From Schaedlerella arabinosiphila (GTDB taxonomy: Bacteria > Bacillota > Clostridia > Lachnospirales > Lachnospiraceae), in assembly GCF_003885045.1 (NCBI RefSeq), contig NZ_RHJS01000002.1:3038001-3102000 (forward strand): a stretch of 64,000 bases of DNA, given 5' to 3'. Position 1 is the stretch's first letter, and the number at the start of each line of letters is the position of its first letter. The position numbers and the translations under genes were made by a program. A model generated the notes under the pieces. The model was not told the origin of the DNA, searched no databases, and saw only the letters and a list, made by a program, of their open reading frames with translations. This document shows positions 62,937 to 64,000 of the stretch, in pieces.

Positions 62937-64000
62937 ATGAGTCAAATAAAAACAAAACATTTATGGGGATCTGGACCGATTCCAGTCCTGGCAAAACGGT
63001 TGTCCGCGCATCATAAAGGCCGGAATTTTGTGTCTGTGCTTGCAATAGTACTGACCACACTGATGTTTACCGCCCTGTTTGTGCTGTCCCGGAGTATGAG
63101 CCGGAATCTGGAGGAAATGGCGTTTCGACGGACCGGATATGATTCCCAGGTTTCCTTCAAATCTGTTACGGACAAACAGATGGATTTGCTGAAAAGCCAT
63201 CCGAATACAAAGGACGCGGGGGAAAGCATTCTTTTGGGTATAGCGGAAAACCCGGCGCTGGCGGGACGGCAGACCGAAATCCGCTGGGCCGACGACAGCT
63301 ATGCAGAGCATTCTTTCGCAAAGCCCAGCGCAGGTACGATGCCTAAGGCCGCTGACGAGATCGCACTGGACACCTTCATCTTAGACCGTCTGGGGATTCC
63401 CCACGAAACCGGGCAGACCGTCACCCTGGAATGGCGGAAAGATCTGACGGATGACAAGGTCGTTTCCTCCAGCTTCAGATTATGCGGATACTGGGAAGGA
63501 AACCAATCCCTCTATGCAAGTATGGCATGGGTCAGCAAAGCATTTGCCGATGAAATGATTTCCGGCGCAGAACTCCCTGCATCCGGCCAGCTTTTTGGAA
63601 TGCATATGGCGCAGCTCAACTTGTATCGCGAAAACAATATTGAAGAAGACGTAAAAACGATTCTTTCCGATACAGGGCTGCAGGATTTAAAATACAATGT
63701 GAATCTTGCGTATTCACCTGAAATGAAAGCGACGGCCCTGCAGGAAAATGTTCCGATGTATTTCGGTATGGCCCTGATTTTTCTCGCGGGATATCTGATT
63801 ATATATAATATCTTTCAAATATCTGTCGCATCAGACATCCGTTTCTACGGGAAATTGAAAACCCTGGGAACCGATAAAAAGCAGTTGAAAGCGCTCATTT
63901 ACAGCCAGGCAAACCGGCTGTGCCTGATCGGAATCCCTATTGGACTGACGCTGGGGTATCTGCTGGGAATGGTTTTGGTCCCTGTTCTGATCGGGAGTGA
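62937..64000 (+). CDS. FtsX-like ABC permease, runs off the window
   Basis: The first 354 codons are present. They begin MSQIKTKHLWGSGPIPVLAK, with a transmembrane helix at about 32-52 (FVSVLAIVLTTLMFTALFVLS). A large extracellular domain follows, then helices around FGMALIFLAGYLIIYNIFQISV. After that comes the FtsX coupling stretch DIRFYGKLKTLGTDKKQLKALIYSQA. It resembles permeases of peptide-antibiotic exporters. The gene is open to the end of the window. Its position after the LytTR system suggests regulation by it. Confidence 0.88.
   Translation, partial: MSQIKTKHLWGSGPIPVLAKRLSAHHKGRNFVSVLAIVLTTLMFTALFVLSRSMSRNLEEMAFRRTGYDSQVSFKSVTDKQMDLLKSHPNTKDAGESILLGIAENPALAGRQTEIRWADDSYAEHSFAKPSAGTMPKAADEIALDTFILDRLGIPHETGQTVTLEWRKDLTDDKVVSSSFRLCGYWEGNQSLYASMAWVSKAFADEMISGAELPASGQLFGMHMAQLNLYRENNIEEDVKTILSDTGLQDLKYNVNLAYSPEMKATALQENVPMYFGMALIFLAGYLIIYNIFQISVASDIRFYGKLKTLGTDKKQLKALIYSQANRLCLIGIPIGLTLGYLLGMVLVPVLIGS

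Noticed and set aside
1..64000. tRNA or rRNA genes
   Set aside because: No cloverleaf or rRNA signature was recognised on either strand by eye. A tRNAscan-SE and Rfam run would settle this.

Overview
The window looks like a chromosomal segment of a Gram-positive anaerobe of the class Clostridia, most likely a gut Lachnospiraceae relative. This is inferred from strong AAGGAGG-type ribosome binding sites, consensus sigma-A promoters, YesM/YesN-type two-component systems, a LevR-type activator next to rpoN, uptake genes for many sugars, and debris of Tn916/Tn1549-like conjugative transposons. No rRNA or tRNA gene was recognised.

Layout. (1) 1-9.3 kb is accessory DNA: an IS4-family transposase, a truncated AAA-ATPase gene, a TetR-ABC transporter operon with several very small genes, a KTR-type conjugative-transposon protein, a LysR/iron alcohol dehydrogenase/FMN reductase group, and a scar where a lipoprotein start is fused to the end of a serine recombinase. 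(2) 9.4-18.2 kb, all on the minus strand, is a glycan-use operon: YesM kinase, YesN regulator, sugar-binding lipoprotein, two permeases and a GH31 glycosidase. A 36-bp tandem repeat lies between kinase and regulator. (3) 18.4-22.5 kb holds three GNAT acetyltransferases, an isoprenylcysteine methyltransferase-like protein and an Rpn-family nuclease gene with a partial duplicate. (4) 22.6-34.6 kb is a second sugar locus: a minus-strand operon (binding protein, TIM-barrel isomerase, Zn dehydrogenase, permease, ATPase, old-yellow-enzyme oxidoreductase, DeoC-like aldolase) facing a plus-strand operon (DeoR regulator, degenerate double ABC ATPase, FGGY kinase). (5) 34.7-43.0 kb is a mannose-family PTS with a SIS-domain deglycase-like enzyme, a LevR-like sigma-54 activator and, divergently, the gene for sigma-54 itself. 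(6) 43-48.7 kb contains gene remnants, a uracil/xanthine permease, a P-loop kinase, a sugar acetyltransferase, an MFS efflux gene behind an elaborate leader region, and a HepT toxin whose MntA antitoxin has lost its catalytic end. (7) 48.8-58.4 kb has a recombinase fragment and two paralogous regulator/PLDc_N peptide/ABC ATPase/permease cassettes. The first is split by a complete IS66-type element with perfect 8-bp target duplications. (8) 58.5-64 kb has an Rpn pseudogene, a MerR regulator, a FlxA-like protein, a LytTR/GHKL two-component pair and the start of an FtsX-like permease that runs off the window.

The signals I judge most worth a second look are: the leader peptide and mutually exclusive hairpins before the MFS gene (46658-46799), with two structured 78-bp repeats upstream of it; twin promoters at 49243 and 49877 with an identical palindrome at the same place in the spacer; the ABC ATPase at 31621 with degraded catalytic motifs inside a sugar locus; the self-contained sigma-54/LevR/PTS module; and the orphaned HepT toxin.
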